A stretch of 64,000 nucleotides of DNA from an uncultured Stenotrophomonas sp. (GCA_900078405.1 FLTS01000001.1:2132626-2196625), one strand, 5' to 3'; positions 42,332 to 51,538 are shown, counted from the stretch's first letter. Numbers and translations: made by a program. Notes: a model not told the origin generated them from the letters alone.

Positions 42332-43354
42332 TCACGTGCCCTCGCCCGCATACACCGCGCCCGAATCCAGCAGCGCGTCCTGCTGTTGTGCGTCGCACAC
42401 CGCATAGACGAAACCCGGATGCAATGCGAAAGCGCCGACTTCGCCGTGGCGGTTGATCGCCAGGAAGCACACCTGCAACGACCTGCTCGCCTCCGGGCGC
42501 TTGCGCACCACGCGGTCGATGGCTTCGCGGCAGGCGTCCATCGGCGAGCGGCCCTGCCGCATCAGCTCGACGACGAGGAAGCTGGCGGCGTTGCGGATCA
42601 TCTCCTCGCCCACGCCCGAGGCGGTGGCCGCGCCGACTTCGTTGTCCACATACAGGCCGGCGCCGACGATCGGGCTGTCGCCGACGCGGCCGCGCAGCTT
42701 CCACGCCATGCCGCTGGTGGTGCAGGCACCGGCGAGGTTGCCGCGCTGGTCGATGGCGAGCATGCCGAGGGTGTCGTGGTTCTGGCTGTTGCCGGGAATC
42801 AGGCGGCGCTCGGCGTTGATCTGCGGCTGGTAGCGCGAGGTCTTCTTCCACTCCTCCCACGCCTGCGCCGCTTCGGGGGTCAGCAGCGACTGCTTTTCGA
42901 AGCCCTGTTCGACCGCGAACTGCTGCGCGCCCTGCCCGACCAGCAGCACGTGCGGGGTCTGCTCCATCACCCGCCGCGCAACGCTGACCGGGTGGTCGAT
43001 GTCCTCCAGTGCGGCGACCGCACCGCAACGGCCATCGCCGTCCATGATGCTGGCATCCAGGGTCAGCACGCCGTCACGGTCGGGGTAGCCGCAACGACCG
43101 ACGGTGCTGTTGCACAGACCGGTTTCGGCCCAGCGCGCACCCTGCTCCACCGCATCCAGCGCGGTGCCTCCGGCGCGCAGCACGTTCCATGCGGCCTGGT
43201 TGGCAGGCACGCCGAAATCCCAGGTGGACACCACCCGTGCACCGTTCGCCGCAGCGATGGCCGGCTTGGCCACCGATGACGCCGCGATGCCCGGCAACGC
43301 CAATGCGCCGCCGGCCAGGGCCATGTGCTGCAGGAATTTACGTCGGGTAGTCAT
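42332..43354 (-). CDS. Glycosylasparaginase, Tat-exported
   Basis: A 340-residue N4-(beta-N-acetylglucosaminyl)-L-asparaginase. It cleaves the GlcNAc-Asn bond that joins N-glycans to peptide. The N terminus MTTRRKFLQHMALAGGALAL has a twin-Arg (TTRRKFLQ) signal for folded export. The autocatalytic cleavage site and nucleophile Thr lie in NHDTLGMLAIDQRGN (about residue 195), followed by GACTTSGMAWKLRGRVGDSP, the usual substrate-binding block of this Ntn hydrolase family. It forms an operon with cutC. Export to the periplasm fits a pathway in which glycopeptides are processed outside the cytoplasm. Confidence 0.92.
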   Translation of the reverse strand: MTTRRKFLQHMALAGGALALPGIAASSVAKPAIAAANGARVVSTWDFGVPANQAAWNVLRAGGTALDAVEQGARWAETGLCNSTVGRCGYPDRDGVLTLDASIMDGDGRCGAVAALEDIDHPVSVARRVMEQTPHVLLVGQGAQQFAVEQGFEKQSLLTPEAAQAWEEWKKTSRYQPQINAERRLIPGNSQNHDTLGMLAIDQRGNLAGACTTSGMAWKLRGRVGDSPIVGAGLYVDNEVGAATASGVGEEMIRNAASFLVVELMRQGRSPMDACREAIDRVVRKRPEASRSLQVCFLAINRHGEVGAFALHPGFVYAVCDAQQQDALLDSGAVYAGEGT

Positions 43355-43371
43355 GTTTGCGGTTTCTCTTT

Positions 43372-43576
43372 TTCCTTCTCCCACCGGGAGAAGGTGCCCG
43401 AAGGGCGGAGGAGGGGCGAGCGGAGTCCATGATGATTGAACCATCGGGACTCCGTTCGCCCCTCACCCCAACCCCCACTCCGTACCCCGGCCCACGCCAG
43501 CGGCGTGGGCGCTCAACCGCACACGCGCCAATGGCACGTAAGCCGTGCGGCATCGCCCCGGAGGGAGAGGGGCTTT
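43372..43576. repeat. Long intergenic repeat, copy B
   Basis: Between the GH92 and glycosylasparaginase genes. Internal arms GAGGGGCGAGCGGAGTCC (43411-43428) and GGACTCCGTTCGCCCCTC (43447-43464) are inverted with one mismatch. The right half contains TTGAACCATCGGGACTCCGT and a CCCACGCC-AGC-GGCGTGGG hairpin and matches the layout of copy A at 20875-21005. The element ends in GGAGGGAGAGGGG. Confidence 0.7.
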
Positions 43577-43584
43577 ATCCCTGC

Positions 43585-46038
43585 TCACTGCGTCACTGCC
43601 GGGCACAACGGCGGCGGCGCATCAGCCGGCTGCGTTCCCCAGTCCTTCATGTCCGGCGCAGCATCCAACGCATAAGCGAGCGTGCCGCCCTGCTGCAAAC
43701 GGCCCACGTCCACCCACGTCGCCGACTGCGGCGTGCCGTCGAAGCTGGCCGAACGGATGTAGCGCACGCCGTCGTTGGCGCCGGGCGCGCGCACGCTCAG
43801 GGTGCGGCCATTTTCCAGCGCGATGTCGATGCGGTCGAAACGCGGCGGGTGCAGCAGCATCTGCCCGCTGCCGGGCATAAGCGGCGAGAAGCCCATCGCG
43901 CCGAACAGGTACCACGCCGACATGGTGCCGAGGTCATCGTTGCCGGTGACGCCGTTGGGCGCATTGGTGAACAGCGTCTGCGCCGCACGCAGCACAGTGG
44001 CGGTCTTCCACGGCTGGCCGATCAGGCTGTACAACCCCGGCACGTGCATGGTCGGCTCGTTGTTCGGATTGAAGCGGTACTGGCCGTAGTAGCTGTACGG
44101 CCCGGCCACCCACGCCTTGCGCGCGGCGCCGTTCTGGTCGGCGAGCAGTTCGTCGTAGGCGAAGAACGCGTCCAGCCGCCTGCCCATCGCCTCGCGCCCG
44201 CCCATCGCCTGCGCCAGCGACGGCAGATCCTGCGGCACCAGCCACTGGTATTGCCAGCTGGTGCCTTCGTGGAAGCCGTAGTGCGAACGCGGATCGTAGC
44301 TGCCGGTGGGCGGGGTGAACCATTCGCCGCCTTCCAGCCGGGGGCGCGGGAACCCCTTGAAGCCGGTGTCGGTTTCGGTCAGGTCGGCGTCCCACACCTT
44401 GCGCCAGTTGCCGGCGCGCGCGCGCAGCGTCGCGGCGGCATCGGCATGGCCGAGCGCGGCGGCCATCGGTGCCAGCGCGCAGTCGGCCAGCGCGTATTCC
44501 AGCGTCGCCGAGCCGCCCTGGTGCGGGTCCACGTCCATGCCCTTGGCCAGGAAGGTGCGGTCGTAGAACACGAAGCCGTCCTTCAGGTAGTTGACGTTGC
44601 CGGCGCGGCCCTCGTGGCGCGATTCCAGCGGCGGCACGCCTTCGGCGTTCTTCCACAGCGCCTGCCACGCCTTCTGCTCCATGCCTTGCAGCGCGCCGTA
44701 GCGCCACAGGTCGGCGAGGAACGGGGTAACCGGGTCGCCGGTCATCACGTTGCTGTCGAAATCGGCATAGCCCCAGCGCGGCAGCCAACCGCCCTGCGCG
44801 TCGATCGCCAGCAGGCTGCGGCCGATGTCGCGGGCACGCCGCGGGCGCAGCAGTGCCAGCAGCTGGTTCTGGCTGCGGTAGGTGTCCCACAGCGAGAAAT
44901 ACTCGTGGTAGGTCCAGCCATCGGCTACGTGGATCTTGTCGTCATAGCCGCGGTAGCGGCCATCGGCGTCGCTGCCGGTCATCGGTTGCAGCAGGGCGTG
45001 GTACAGCGCGGTGTAGAACACGCTGCGCTCGTCCTTGCTGCCGCCGTGCACCTTCACGCTGGACAGCTCGCGCGCCCAGTCGGCCTGCGCGCGCTTGCGC
45101 ATGGCGTCGAAGCCGAGCAGGCGGCCGTTGCCGTCGCTGCCCTCGCGGCGCAGGTTTTCGCGCGCGCCTTCGATGTCCACGTGCGAAATCGCGCTGATCG
45201 CAGTGACGCTGCGCCCGTCCTTCAGGTCGAAACTGAGCCACGCGCCGTTGTACGGGTCGTGCTCGCTTTCCATGCTGAAACGCGCACCCGGCGTGCCACC
45301 GGCCTGGCCCCAGACGCCGAAGCCCGTAAACGGCCGGTCGAACTCGATGCGGAACCAGGTGGTGTACTGGTGGCCGCCGCAGAAGCTGAGCGTGGTCAGC
45401 TGCCCTTCCACCGCGCGGTCTCCGACCACGCGCACCTGGCTGCCGGTAACGCGGTGGCGGTTGTTGGCCTGGCTGACATTGACCAGCACGTGGCCGCTGC
45501 CGGCATCGGCGGCGAAGGTGTAGCGCTCGGCGGCGGCGCGGGTGAGCGCGGTGGCCTCGGCATCGATACCGCCGTAGTCGGTCAGGCGCACCTTGTAGTA
45601 GCCGGCCTGGCCGACCTCGCCGTCGTGGGTGTAGCGCGCGCCGTAGCGCTTCTGGTCGAAGCTCTTCGCATCGCCGGTATCGAAATCGCCGCCGGGGGCG
45701 ATGCTGCCGGTCACCGGCAATACCGACACCTGCCCGCCCTGTTCCCAGCAACCGGCGCCGGAAATGAAGGAATGGCCGAAGCCGAGGATCTTCTCCTCGT
45801 CATAGCGCCAGCCGGCGTAATGCAGGCCGATCGGGCTGACCTGGATCAGCCCGAACGGCGCCGTTGCACCGGGGAAGGTGTTGCCGTCGTCCTGGGTGCC
45901 GATGAAGGTGTTGACCTCGCGCTCGGGCATGACCGTGGCGGCCTGCACCAGCGGGGCAAGCGACACCGCCAGCAGGCAGGCCGCCGCGGCCAGCGGGCGA
46001 CGCAAACGGGAAGCGGTGGCGGACGGCATTCGGCTCAT
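43585..46038 (-). CDS. GH92 alpha-mannosidase
   Basis: An 817-residue Ca2+-dependent exo-alpha-mannosidase of GH92. A signal peptide (LAAAACLLAVSLAPLVQAAT) leads into the N-terminal domain start VNTFIGTQDDGNTFPGATAP. Diagnostic motifs follow: HYAGWRYDEEKILGFGHSFI, SGAGC, and in the catalytic (alpha/alpha)6 domain GPYSYYGQYRFNPNNEPTMH and NGVTGNDDLGTMSAWYLFGA, the latter holding catalytic Asp and metal-ligand residues in known members. GH92 enzymes remove alpha-1,2/1,3/1,6-linked mannose from N-glycans. ATG 46038 is preferred; longer starts run into the operator-containing intergenic region. Confidence 0.93.
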   Translation of the reverse strand: MSRMPSATASRLRRPLAAAACLLAVSLAPLVQAATVMPEREVNTFIGTQDDGNTFPGATAPFGLIQVSPIGLHYAGWRYDEEKILGFGHSFISGAGCWEQGGQVSVLPVTGSIAPGGDFDTGDAKSFDQKRYGARYTHDGEVGQAGYYKVRLTDYGGIDAEATALTRAAAERYTFAADAGSGHVLVNVSQANNRHRVTGSQVRVVGDRAVEGQLTTLSFCGGHQYTTWFRIEFDRPFTGFGVWGQAGGTPGARFSMESEHDPYNGAWLSFDLKDGRSVTAISAISHVDIEGARENLRREGSDGNGRLLGFDAMRKRAQADWARELSSVKVHGGSKDERSVFYTALYHALLQPMTGSDADGRYRGYDDKIHVADGWTYHEYFSLWDTYRSQNQLLALLRPRRARDIGRSLLAIDAQGGWLPRWGYADFDSNVMTGDPVTPFLADLWRYGALQGMEQKAWQALWKNAEGVPPLESRHEGRAGNVNYLKDGFVFYDRTFLAKGMDVDPHQGGSATLEYALADCALAPMAAALGHADAAATLRARAGNWRKVWDADLTETDTGFKGFPRPRLEGGEWFTPPTGSYDPRSHYGFHEGTSWQYQWLVPQDLPSLAQAMGGREAMGRRLDAFFAYDELLADQNGAARKAWVAGPYSYYGQYRFNPNNEPTMHVPGLYSLIGQPWKTATVLRAAQTLFTNAPNGVTGNDDLGTMSAWYLFGAMGFSPLMPGSGQMLLHPPRFDRIDIALENGRTLSVRAPGANDGVRYIRSASFDGTPQSATWVDVGRLQQGGTLAYALDAAPDMKDWGTQPADAPPPLCPAVTQ

Positions 46039-46150
46039 GGGCTGGATTCTCTGGGTCGATGTCGGTGGCAATAGGGTGGCCCGGCAATGCCGGGCCGCTG
46101 ATGGCCGGCCCGCCCTTGCGGGACGGGGGAGAGTACCGGGCACCAGTAAA

Positions 46151-46165
46151 TTTAGATCGATCCAA
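46151..46165. promoter_or_regulatory. LacI-like operator site 1
   Basis: TTTAGATCGATCCAA, an imperfect palindrome centred on the CG of GATCGATC, as LacI-family sites usually are. It is 113 bp upstream of the GH92 start and identical to site 2. Confidence 0.6.
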
Positions 46166-46367
46166 GTAAAGCATGGCAATTTCGGCCGATGCATTCTGCA
46201 GCGCAACATCAACGGTCCGGCTCGCCCTTGCCCGCACCTGTTGCCGCGCTGCCTTTCCGGCGGGATTGCCGGCTTTCACCCTTCATCCGGCTTCCACGAG
46301 ACCGACGTCATATTGCGCAGCAACATGCGTCGATCCGAACACTGTGTTAAAAATTCAGTGCAAATCG

Positions 46368-46382
46368 TTTAGATCGATCCAA
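46368..46382. promoter_or_regulatory. LacI-like operator site 2
   Basis: TTTAGATCGATCCAA, identical to site 1. It follows the most AT-rich part of the region (about 46343-46370), which is the likeliest place for a promoter of the receptor gene. A weaker half-match (TGCGTCGATCCGAA) lies near 46326. Confidence 0.6.
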
Positions 46383-46468
46383 ATAGATTCGACGACGATT
46401 GCAGGACAACCACGGGTCGGACCGCCCTTTCGGGGGAAGGCGAAGCACCCGCCTCGTCCGGCTTCAGA

Positions 46469-46483
46469 TTTAGATCGATTCAA
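46469..46483. promoter_or_regulatory. LacI-like operator site 3
   Basis: TTTAGATCGATTCAA, differing from sites 1 and 2 by one base, 47 bp upstream of the receptor ATG. This position fits repression of the receptor transcript. The 491-bp intergenic region 46039-46529 holds the three sites and no gene that I can support. Confidence 0.6.
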
Positions 46484-46529
46484 TATCCTCGTGCAGTTAC
46501 CGACTTCAATCCAGGAGAGGGAGAGCGGA

Positions 46530-49500
46530 ATGAAACAGATGTCACGCACGCACGGCCGCCATGCGTTGTCCGCGGCCATCACGGCCGCACTGGTCGCCAC
46601 GGCAATGCTGCCGGCCGGCGCCTTCGCACAGCAGGCCGGCACCCAGAACGCCGACGCCACCACGCTCGACGCGGTCACCGTCACCGGCTATCGCTACGCC
46701 ATCGAGAAGAGCCTGGACCAGAAGCGCGACGCCAATGCGATCGTCGAGGTGATCAATGCCGAGGATGTCGGCAAGTTCCCCGACAAGAACGTGGCCGACG
46801 CGCTGCAGCGCGTGCCGGGCGTGATCGTCACCCGCAGTGGCGGCGAAGGCAAGAATGTCAGCGTGCGCGGCCTGTCCTCGGAGCTGACCCTGACCGAGTT
46901 GAACGGCAACTACATCGCCACCGCCGAATCCAACGGCGACCCGACCCGTTCGTTCAACTACACGCTGCTGCCGTCGAACATGCTGGCCAGCGCCGAGCTG
47001 TTCAAGTCGCCGGAAGCGCGCATCGACGAGGGCGGCATCGGCGGCACGGTGATCCTGCACACCCGCCGTCCGCTGGACATGGAATCCAATACCGGCTTCG
47101 TCTCCGTCGAAGGTACCTGGGCCGACACGACCAGGAAGACCGACGGGCAGTTCTCCGGCTCGTACTCCTGGCACGACAAGGACGACCGCTTCGGCGTGTT
47201 CGTCGGCTACACCGACCAGAAGCGCACCACCCGCACGATGGGCGCCAGCACCGAGAGCTGGCAGTGGTATGGCCGCGATGAAGGCGGCACCGCGGTCGAC
47301 GTCAACGGCAACCCCTCGAACTTCAATTCGAACTGGTGGGGCGGCACCGGCTTCTACGACCAGAACGGCAAGTACTACACCGGCTTCATGATGCCCACCT
47401 CGGTGAACCTCGACGTCAGGGACGAGGAACGCGAGCGCAAGGGTGGCCAGTTGACCCTGCAGTTCAAGCCGCTGGACAACCTGACCCTGACCGCGAACTA
47501 CTTCCGCTTCGACCTGTCGCAGAATTCCCAGACCCACACCATCAAGGTGCCGGAATGGAACATCGCCCGTTACCACGGTGACGGCAACTGGGCCGGCGGA
47601 CGCCTGCTCGATGGCCTGACCCTGGACCCCAGCGGCACCATCGTCACCGGCGCCGACTACAGCCTGCACCCGGGCAAGACCTATTACTGCAGCGAGGACG
47701 AAGCCGCCGCCGGCGGCATGGCGCCGGGCGGCTGGGGCCCGGACGACTGCACCGTGCCGACCCCGCAGATCACCGGCAGCTACAACCTCGAAAAGGCGTT
47801 GTCGCAGACTGCCGACTTCTCGGCCGAATGGCGGGGCGAGTCGGTCGACATCGCCTTCAAGGGCGGGCGCACCTGGGCCAAGGGCGGCCCGTCGCTGCAG
47901 TTCTCGCTGCCGATCAAGCCGCGCCGCCAGAATACGGACGGCAGCTGGAGCCTGGGCAACCTGGCCAGCTCCTGGGATCTGATCGGCACGCCGTCGATGG
48001 TGTTCTCGCCGGAACTGATGCAGAACCTGAAGGACGGCATCCTGCAGGTCGACCTCGGCTCGACCGGCTCGTCCTGGACCCGCAATACCAACGAGCAGAA
48101 CTACGCCCAGATCGATACCACCTGGCACACCGAGGCCGGCTTCTTCGAGTCGTTCCAGTTCGGCGTCAAGTATCGTGATGGCGGTATCCACCGCAGCACC
48201 GGCAACAGCTACTGGGTGTGCCCCGGCACCGACCCGAGCGACTACGAGAACCGCTACTGGAACGGTGGCTGCAACGACCTCGCCCTGCAGTTCTCGCCCG
48301 ACTTCCTGTACGGCATGGGCAACCTGGCCGGCGGCATCGATGCAAGCGCGTTCCCGGCAATCAACTACCCGGCCTACATCGCCCACCTGAACAAGACCTA
48401 CGGGCCGATGCAGACCCGCAACGAGGACAATTTCGTCTACAACGTCGACGAAAGAATCTATTCCACCTATCTGCAGGCCAACTTCCGCACCGAGCGCCTG
48501 CGCGGCAACGTCGGCGTGCGCGTGGTCAGCACCCGGCAGCATGCCGATTCCACCGACAAGGTCACCTCCTACAACGACTACTTCTACGACGACGCCAATG
48601 GCGATCCGCTGGCGTGCCAGGCAGGCGATGCGGTACCGGGCGGCGCGCCCGACCGTACCTACTGCGGCAGCGAGGGCTACTGGAGGCTCTCGGACAGCGA
48701 GCAGCGGACCGAATCGTTCGCGATCAGCGGCCTGGACCGCACCTACACCGACGTGCTGCCGAGCTTCAACCTGGCCTATGACCTGAGCGAGAACCTGCTG
48801 CTGCGCGCGGCGGCCTCCAAGGTGATCGCGCGCCCGAGCTACGGCAACATCGCCGCCCCGGGCAACCTGGAATACTTCAGCCCCGAGTACGTCGACGATC
48901 GTCGCCTGACCGGCGGCGCCGGCGAACAGGGCTGGTATGGCTCGGGCAGCAACAAGAACCTGGAAGCCTACAAGGCCACCCAGTACGACATCGGTCTGGA
49001 GTGGTACTTCCGGCCCGGTTCGGTGGTGGGCCTGGACCTGTTCCGCAAGGACGTCAGCAACTTCTCGGTGCCGGTGGTGCAGGACGTGACGCAGAACATC
49101 GGCGGCGAAACCGTGGTCGTGCAGAACTATTCGACCACTGCCGGCGGTCGTGACGCGGTCTCGCAGGGCCTGGAGTTCTACGCCCAGCACACGCTGGATT
49201 TCGGTCTGGGCTTCCAGGCGAACTACACCTGGAACGACACCAACGAAGCGGCCATCACCCTCGAGGACGGCACCGAGATCGGCAAGTCGCCGCTGGTCGG
49301 CAGTGCCAGGAACCAGGCCAACTTCACCGTGTTCTACGAAGTGGAGAAGCTGTTGCTGCGTGCCTCGTGGAACCGCCGCGGCGAAGTGGTGCAGGGTCTG
49401 GTCAGCGGCCTGAACCTCTATCAGGAGCCTTACCAGCAGATCGACCTGAACGCCGCCTACAACGTCACCGAGGCACTCAGCCTGAGCGCCTCGGTACTGA

Positions 49501-49613
49501 ACCTGACCAAGGAAGAAACGCGTACCCACCTGGGCAACGACACCAGGAACCGCTTCTACTCCAACGGTTATGCCGGTCGCGTCGTCTACGTGGGCCTGAA
49601 CTGGAAGTTCTGA
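46530..49613 (+). CDS. TonB-dependent receptor for glycans
   Basis: A 1027-residue outer-membrane receptor. A signal peptide ending near PAGAFAQQA is followed by a TonB-box-like stretch (LDAVTVTGYRYAIEKSLDQK), the plug domain (GKFPDKNVADALQRVPGVIV, NVSVRGLSSELTLTELNG) and a 22-strand barrel that ends in aromatic VYVGLNWKF. The size and the 'KFPDKNVADALQ' plug are typical of carbohydrate TonB receptors of Xanthomonas and Caulobacter. It is divergent from the GH92 gene across the operator region, so it probably imports high-mannose glycans or glycopeptides. The SD AGGAGAGGGAG precedes ATG 46530. Confidence 0.92.
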   Translation: MKQMSRTHGRHALSAAITAALVATAMLPAGAFAQQAGTQNADATTLDAVTVTGYRYAIEKSLDQKRDANAIVEVINAEDVGKFPDKNVADALQRVPGVIVTRSGGEGKNVSVRGLSSELTLTELNGNYIATAESNGDPTRSFNYTLLPSNMLASAELFKSPEARIDEGGIGGTVILHTRRPLDMESNTGFVSVEGTWADTTRKTDGQFSGSYSWHDKDDRFGVFVGYTDQKRTTRTMGASTESWQWYGRDEGGTAVDVNGNPSNFNSNWWGGTGFYDQNGKYYTGFMMPTSVNLDVRDEERERKGGQLTLQFKPLDNLTLTANYFRFDLSQNSQTHTIKVPEWNIARYHGDGNWAGGRLLDGLTLDPSGTIVTGADYSLHPGKTYYCSEDEAAAGGMAPGGWGPDDCTVPTPQITGSYNLEKALSQTADFSAEWRGESVDIAFKGGRTWAKGGPSLQFSLPIKPRRQNTDGSWSLGNLASSWDLIGTPSMVFSPELMQNLKDGILQVDLGSTGSSWTRNTNEQNYAQIDTTWHTEAGFFESFQFGVKYRDGGIHRSTGNSYWVCPGTDPSDYENRYWNGGCNDLALQFSPDFLYGMGNLAGGIDASAFPAINYPAYIAHLNKTYGPMQTRNEDNFVYNVDERIYSTYLQANFRTERLRGNVGVRVVSTRQHADSTDKVTSYNDYFYDDANGDPLACQAGDAVPGGAPDRTYCGSEGYWRLSDSEQRTESFAISGLDRTYTDVLPSFNLAYDLSENLLLRAAASKVIARPSYGNIAAPGNLEYFSPEYVDDRRLTGGAGEQGWYGSGSNKNLEAYKATQYDIGLEWYFRPGSVVGLDLFRKDVSNFSVPVVQDVTQNIGGETVVVQNYSTTAGGRDAVSQGLEFYAQHTLDFGLGFQANYTWNDTNEAAITLEDGTEIGKSPLVGSARNQANFTVFYEVEKLLLRASWNRRGEVVQGLVSGLNLYQEPYQQIDLNAAYNVTEALSLSASVLNLTKEETRTHLGNDTRNRFYSNGYAGRVVYVGLNWKF

Positions 49614-49638
49614 CCCCTGCCCTTCGGGGCAGCCCGAG

Positions 49639-49670
49639 ACGACAGCCGCGCTGGTACAGGCGGCTGTCGT
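49639..49670 (+). terminator. Terminator after the TonB-receptor gene
   Basis: ACGACAGCCG (49639-49648) pairs with CGGCTGTCGT (49661-49670) around a 12-nt loop, followed by CGTTTGTG, 25 bp after the receptor stop. Confidence 0.65.
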
Positions 49671-49789
49671 CGTTTGTGCACACCAGCCCCACCCTTGGCT
49701 CGCGGGAGCGGGTTACACCCGTCGGTGCCTTCCGCCCCGGCGACACAAAACTTGCGCAGGGGAACCCGGCTCCGCATCGACAACCGCAG

Positions 49790-49844
49790 GTCGGGGTTAC
49801 ATCCCCGACACAGGAGCAAGCATCGCCGGGGACGCAGCCCCGGC
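49790..49844. repeat. Two palindromic hairpins (GTCGGGG type)
   Basis: GTCGGGG-TTACAT-CCCCGAC (49790-49809) and GCCGGGG-ACGCAG-CCCCGGC (49825-49844). They share the head of the element at 3957-3976 and fill the gap between the receptor and the GST-like gene. Confidence 0.7.
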
Positions 49845-49899
49845 CTGCTGCCTGCGTGGATGCAGGGCATGCCCCGAATCCGCGGCATTCCGGCCAGCA

Positions 49900-50520
49900 T
49901 CAGGTCAACGGCGTCATCACGCCCTTGCGGTAGGCCGGGCGCATCTGCAGGCGCGCATACCAGCCGGCCAGATGCGGCAGGTCCGGGCGCTGGATCGGCA
50001 TCTCGAACCACGCATAGGCAAAAGCGCCCAGCGGTATGTCGCCCATCGCGAACGCATCGCCGGAAAGCCACGGCTGCCGCTCCAGCTCGGCATCGGCCAG
50101 CGTCAGCAACTCGCCGCAGCGCACCAGCGCCGCGTCGATGCGCGCGGCGTCGCGGTCGGCCGGCGCGGTGCGCACCACGCCCCAGAACAGGTCGCGGAAA
50201 GCAACGGCGAAGCTTGATATGGTCCAGTCCATCCACTTCTCGCTCTGCGCGCGCGCCGCCGGTTGTTCCGGGTACAGCGTGCCCAGCGCATAGCGCGCCG
50301 ACAGGTAACGGACGATGGCGTTGGACTCCCATACCGGCAGGCCGTGGTCCTCGATCACCGGCACCAGCCCGTTGGGGTTCATCGCCCGGTATTCGGCGCT
50401 CTGCGTGCCGCCGAACGCGCCGCCCACCTCGATCGACTCGTAAGCCAGGCCGATTTCCTCGGCGCACCACAGCACCTTGCGCACGTTGCTCGAATTGCGG
50501 CGCCCCCAGATCTTCAGCAT
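49900..50520 (-). CDS. Glutathione S-transferase-like protein
   Basis: A 206-residue protein with an N-terminal thioredoxin-fold GST domain (MLKIWGRRNSSNVRKVLWCA, with Ser/Asn at the catalytic position; NPNGLVPVIEDHGLPVWESN with the cis-Pro and glutathione-binding ES) and a helical C-terminal domain (LGAFAYAWFEM). It should bind glutathione; the substrate is unknown. ATG 50520 is preceded by GGGAAC. It is convergent with the receptor gene and lies upstream of nothing in the same operon. Confidence 0.88.
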   Translation of the reverse strand: MLKIWGRRNSSNVRKVLWCAEEIGLAYESIEVGGAFGGTQSAEYRAMNPNGLVPVIEDHGLPVWESNAIVRYLSARYALGTLYPEQPAARAQSEKWMDWTISSFAVAFRDLFWGVVRTAPADRDAARIDAALVRCGELLTLADAELERQPWLSGDAFAMGDIPLGAFAYAWFEMPIQRPDLPHLAGWYARLQMRPAYRKGVMTPLT

Positions 50521-50587
50521 CCCGGTTCCCGTTGTGGCCAACCCAGGGCCCATACCCTACGCCACACCGCGGCGGCCGCCGTCATCG

Positions 50588-51406
50588 TCATGCCGTGCCC
50601 GCCTTGGCAGCCTTGGCAGCCTTGGCGGCCTTCTTCGGCAGCACCCGCACGTGCGTGGACTTGCCATCCTTCTTCAACTCGAACAGGCCGATCGCCGCGA
50701 GCAGGTCGCTGAGCTTGCGGTAGCCGTAGTTGCGCGAATCGAACGAGGCACGGTTGCCGATCTGGTTGCCCACCGCACTCAACGCCGCCCAGCCCTGCTC
50801 GTCGGCGGCCGCGTCCACTGCACCGCGCAGCAGGTTGAGCAGGCGGGTGTCGCCGCGCAATTCATTGCCCGGGCGCGGCTGGATCGGCGGCTGCGGCGCG
50901 GCAGGCGCATCCGCCGCGGCCTCGCCATGCCCGAGCGACCCCGCATCCACCGCCCGGCCCACATCCTCCTGCCCCAGCGCTTCCAGGTAGGTGAACTGCG
51001 AGCAGGCATTGACGAAGGGATCGGGCGTCTTCTTCTCGCCGAAACCGTAGACCTTCACCCCGTCGGTCAGCAGCCGCATCACCAGCGGGGTGAAATCGGC
51101 GTCGCTGGAAACGATGGCGAACCCATCGAGGTTGCGCGCGTAGAGCAGGTCCATCGCGTCGATCACCATCGCCATGTCCGAGGCGTTCTTGCCCTTGGAA
51201 TAGGCGAACTGCTGGATCGGGCGGATCGCGTATTCGTGCAGCACCGCCTCCCAGCCCTTCAGCCGCGGGCTTTTCCAGTTGCCATAGGCGCGGCGCACGT
51301 TGGCCACGCCGAAGCGCGCCACCTCGGCCAGCACCTCGTCGATCTTCGTCGCCGGCGCATTGTCGGCATCGATCAGCAGGGCGATACGCTTCTCGGGATC
51401 GGACAC
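50588..51406 (-). CDS. NYN-domain protein with OST-HTH-like C terminus
   Basis: A 272-residue protein. The N-terminal NYN (PIN-like) domain has the conserved acidic residues of a metal-dependent nuclease: ALLIDADNAPATKIDEVL (about residues 9-26), SDMAMVIDAMDLLY and FAIVSSDADFTPLVMRLLTD. The C-terminal 80 residues (GDTRLLNLLRGAV ... NYGYRKLSDLLAAIGLFELK) fit an OST-HTH/LOTUS domain, which binds RNA in other proteins. It probably acts on RNA. It ends in a Lys/Ala tail. The start is GTG 51406 with GGAGGG 6 bp upstream. Divergent from the NADH dehydrogenase gene. Confidence 0.83.
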   Translation of the reverse strand: MSDPEKRIALLIDADNAPATKIDEVLAEVARFGVANVRRAYGNWKSPRLKGWEAVLHEYAIRPIQQFAYSKGKNASDMAMVIDAMDLLYARNLDGFAIVSSDADFTPLVMRLLTDGVKVYGFGEKKTPDPFVNACSQFTYLEALGQEDVGRAVDAGSLGHGEAAADAPAAPQPPIQPRPGNELRGDTRLLNLLRGAVDAAADEQGWAALSAVGNQIGNRASFDSRNYGYRKLSDLLAAIGLFELKKDGKSTHVRVLPKKAAKAAKAAKAGTA

Positions 51407-51538
51407 GGCATTCCCTCCACGGCATTCGGCTCGGAGCCAGTATCGACCATCGGCCCGGGCATGCGCACCCCATGCGATGATGGCGACCGGTTGTCCACGC
51501 CCTCCAACCGGCATCCGCCGGCCACACCGGAGTACCGC

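Noticed and set aside
46542..49529. A 995-codon open frame antisense to the TonB-dependent receptor
   Set aside because: Antisense shadow of a complete, clearly recognisable receptor gene; no signal peptide or domain.
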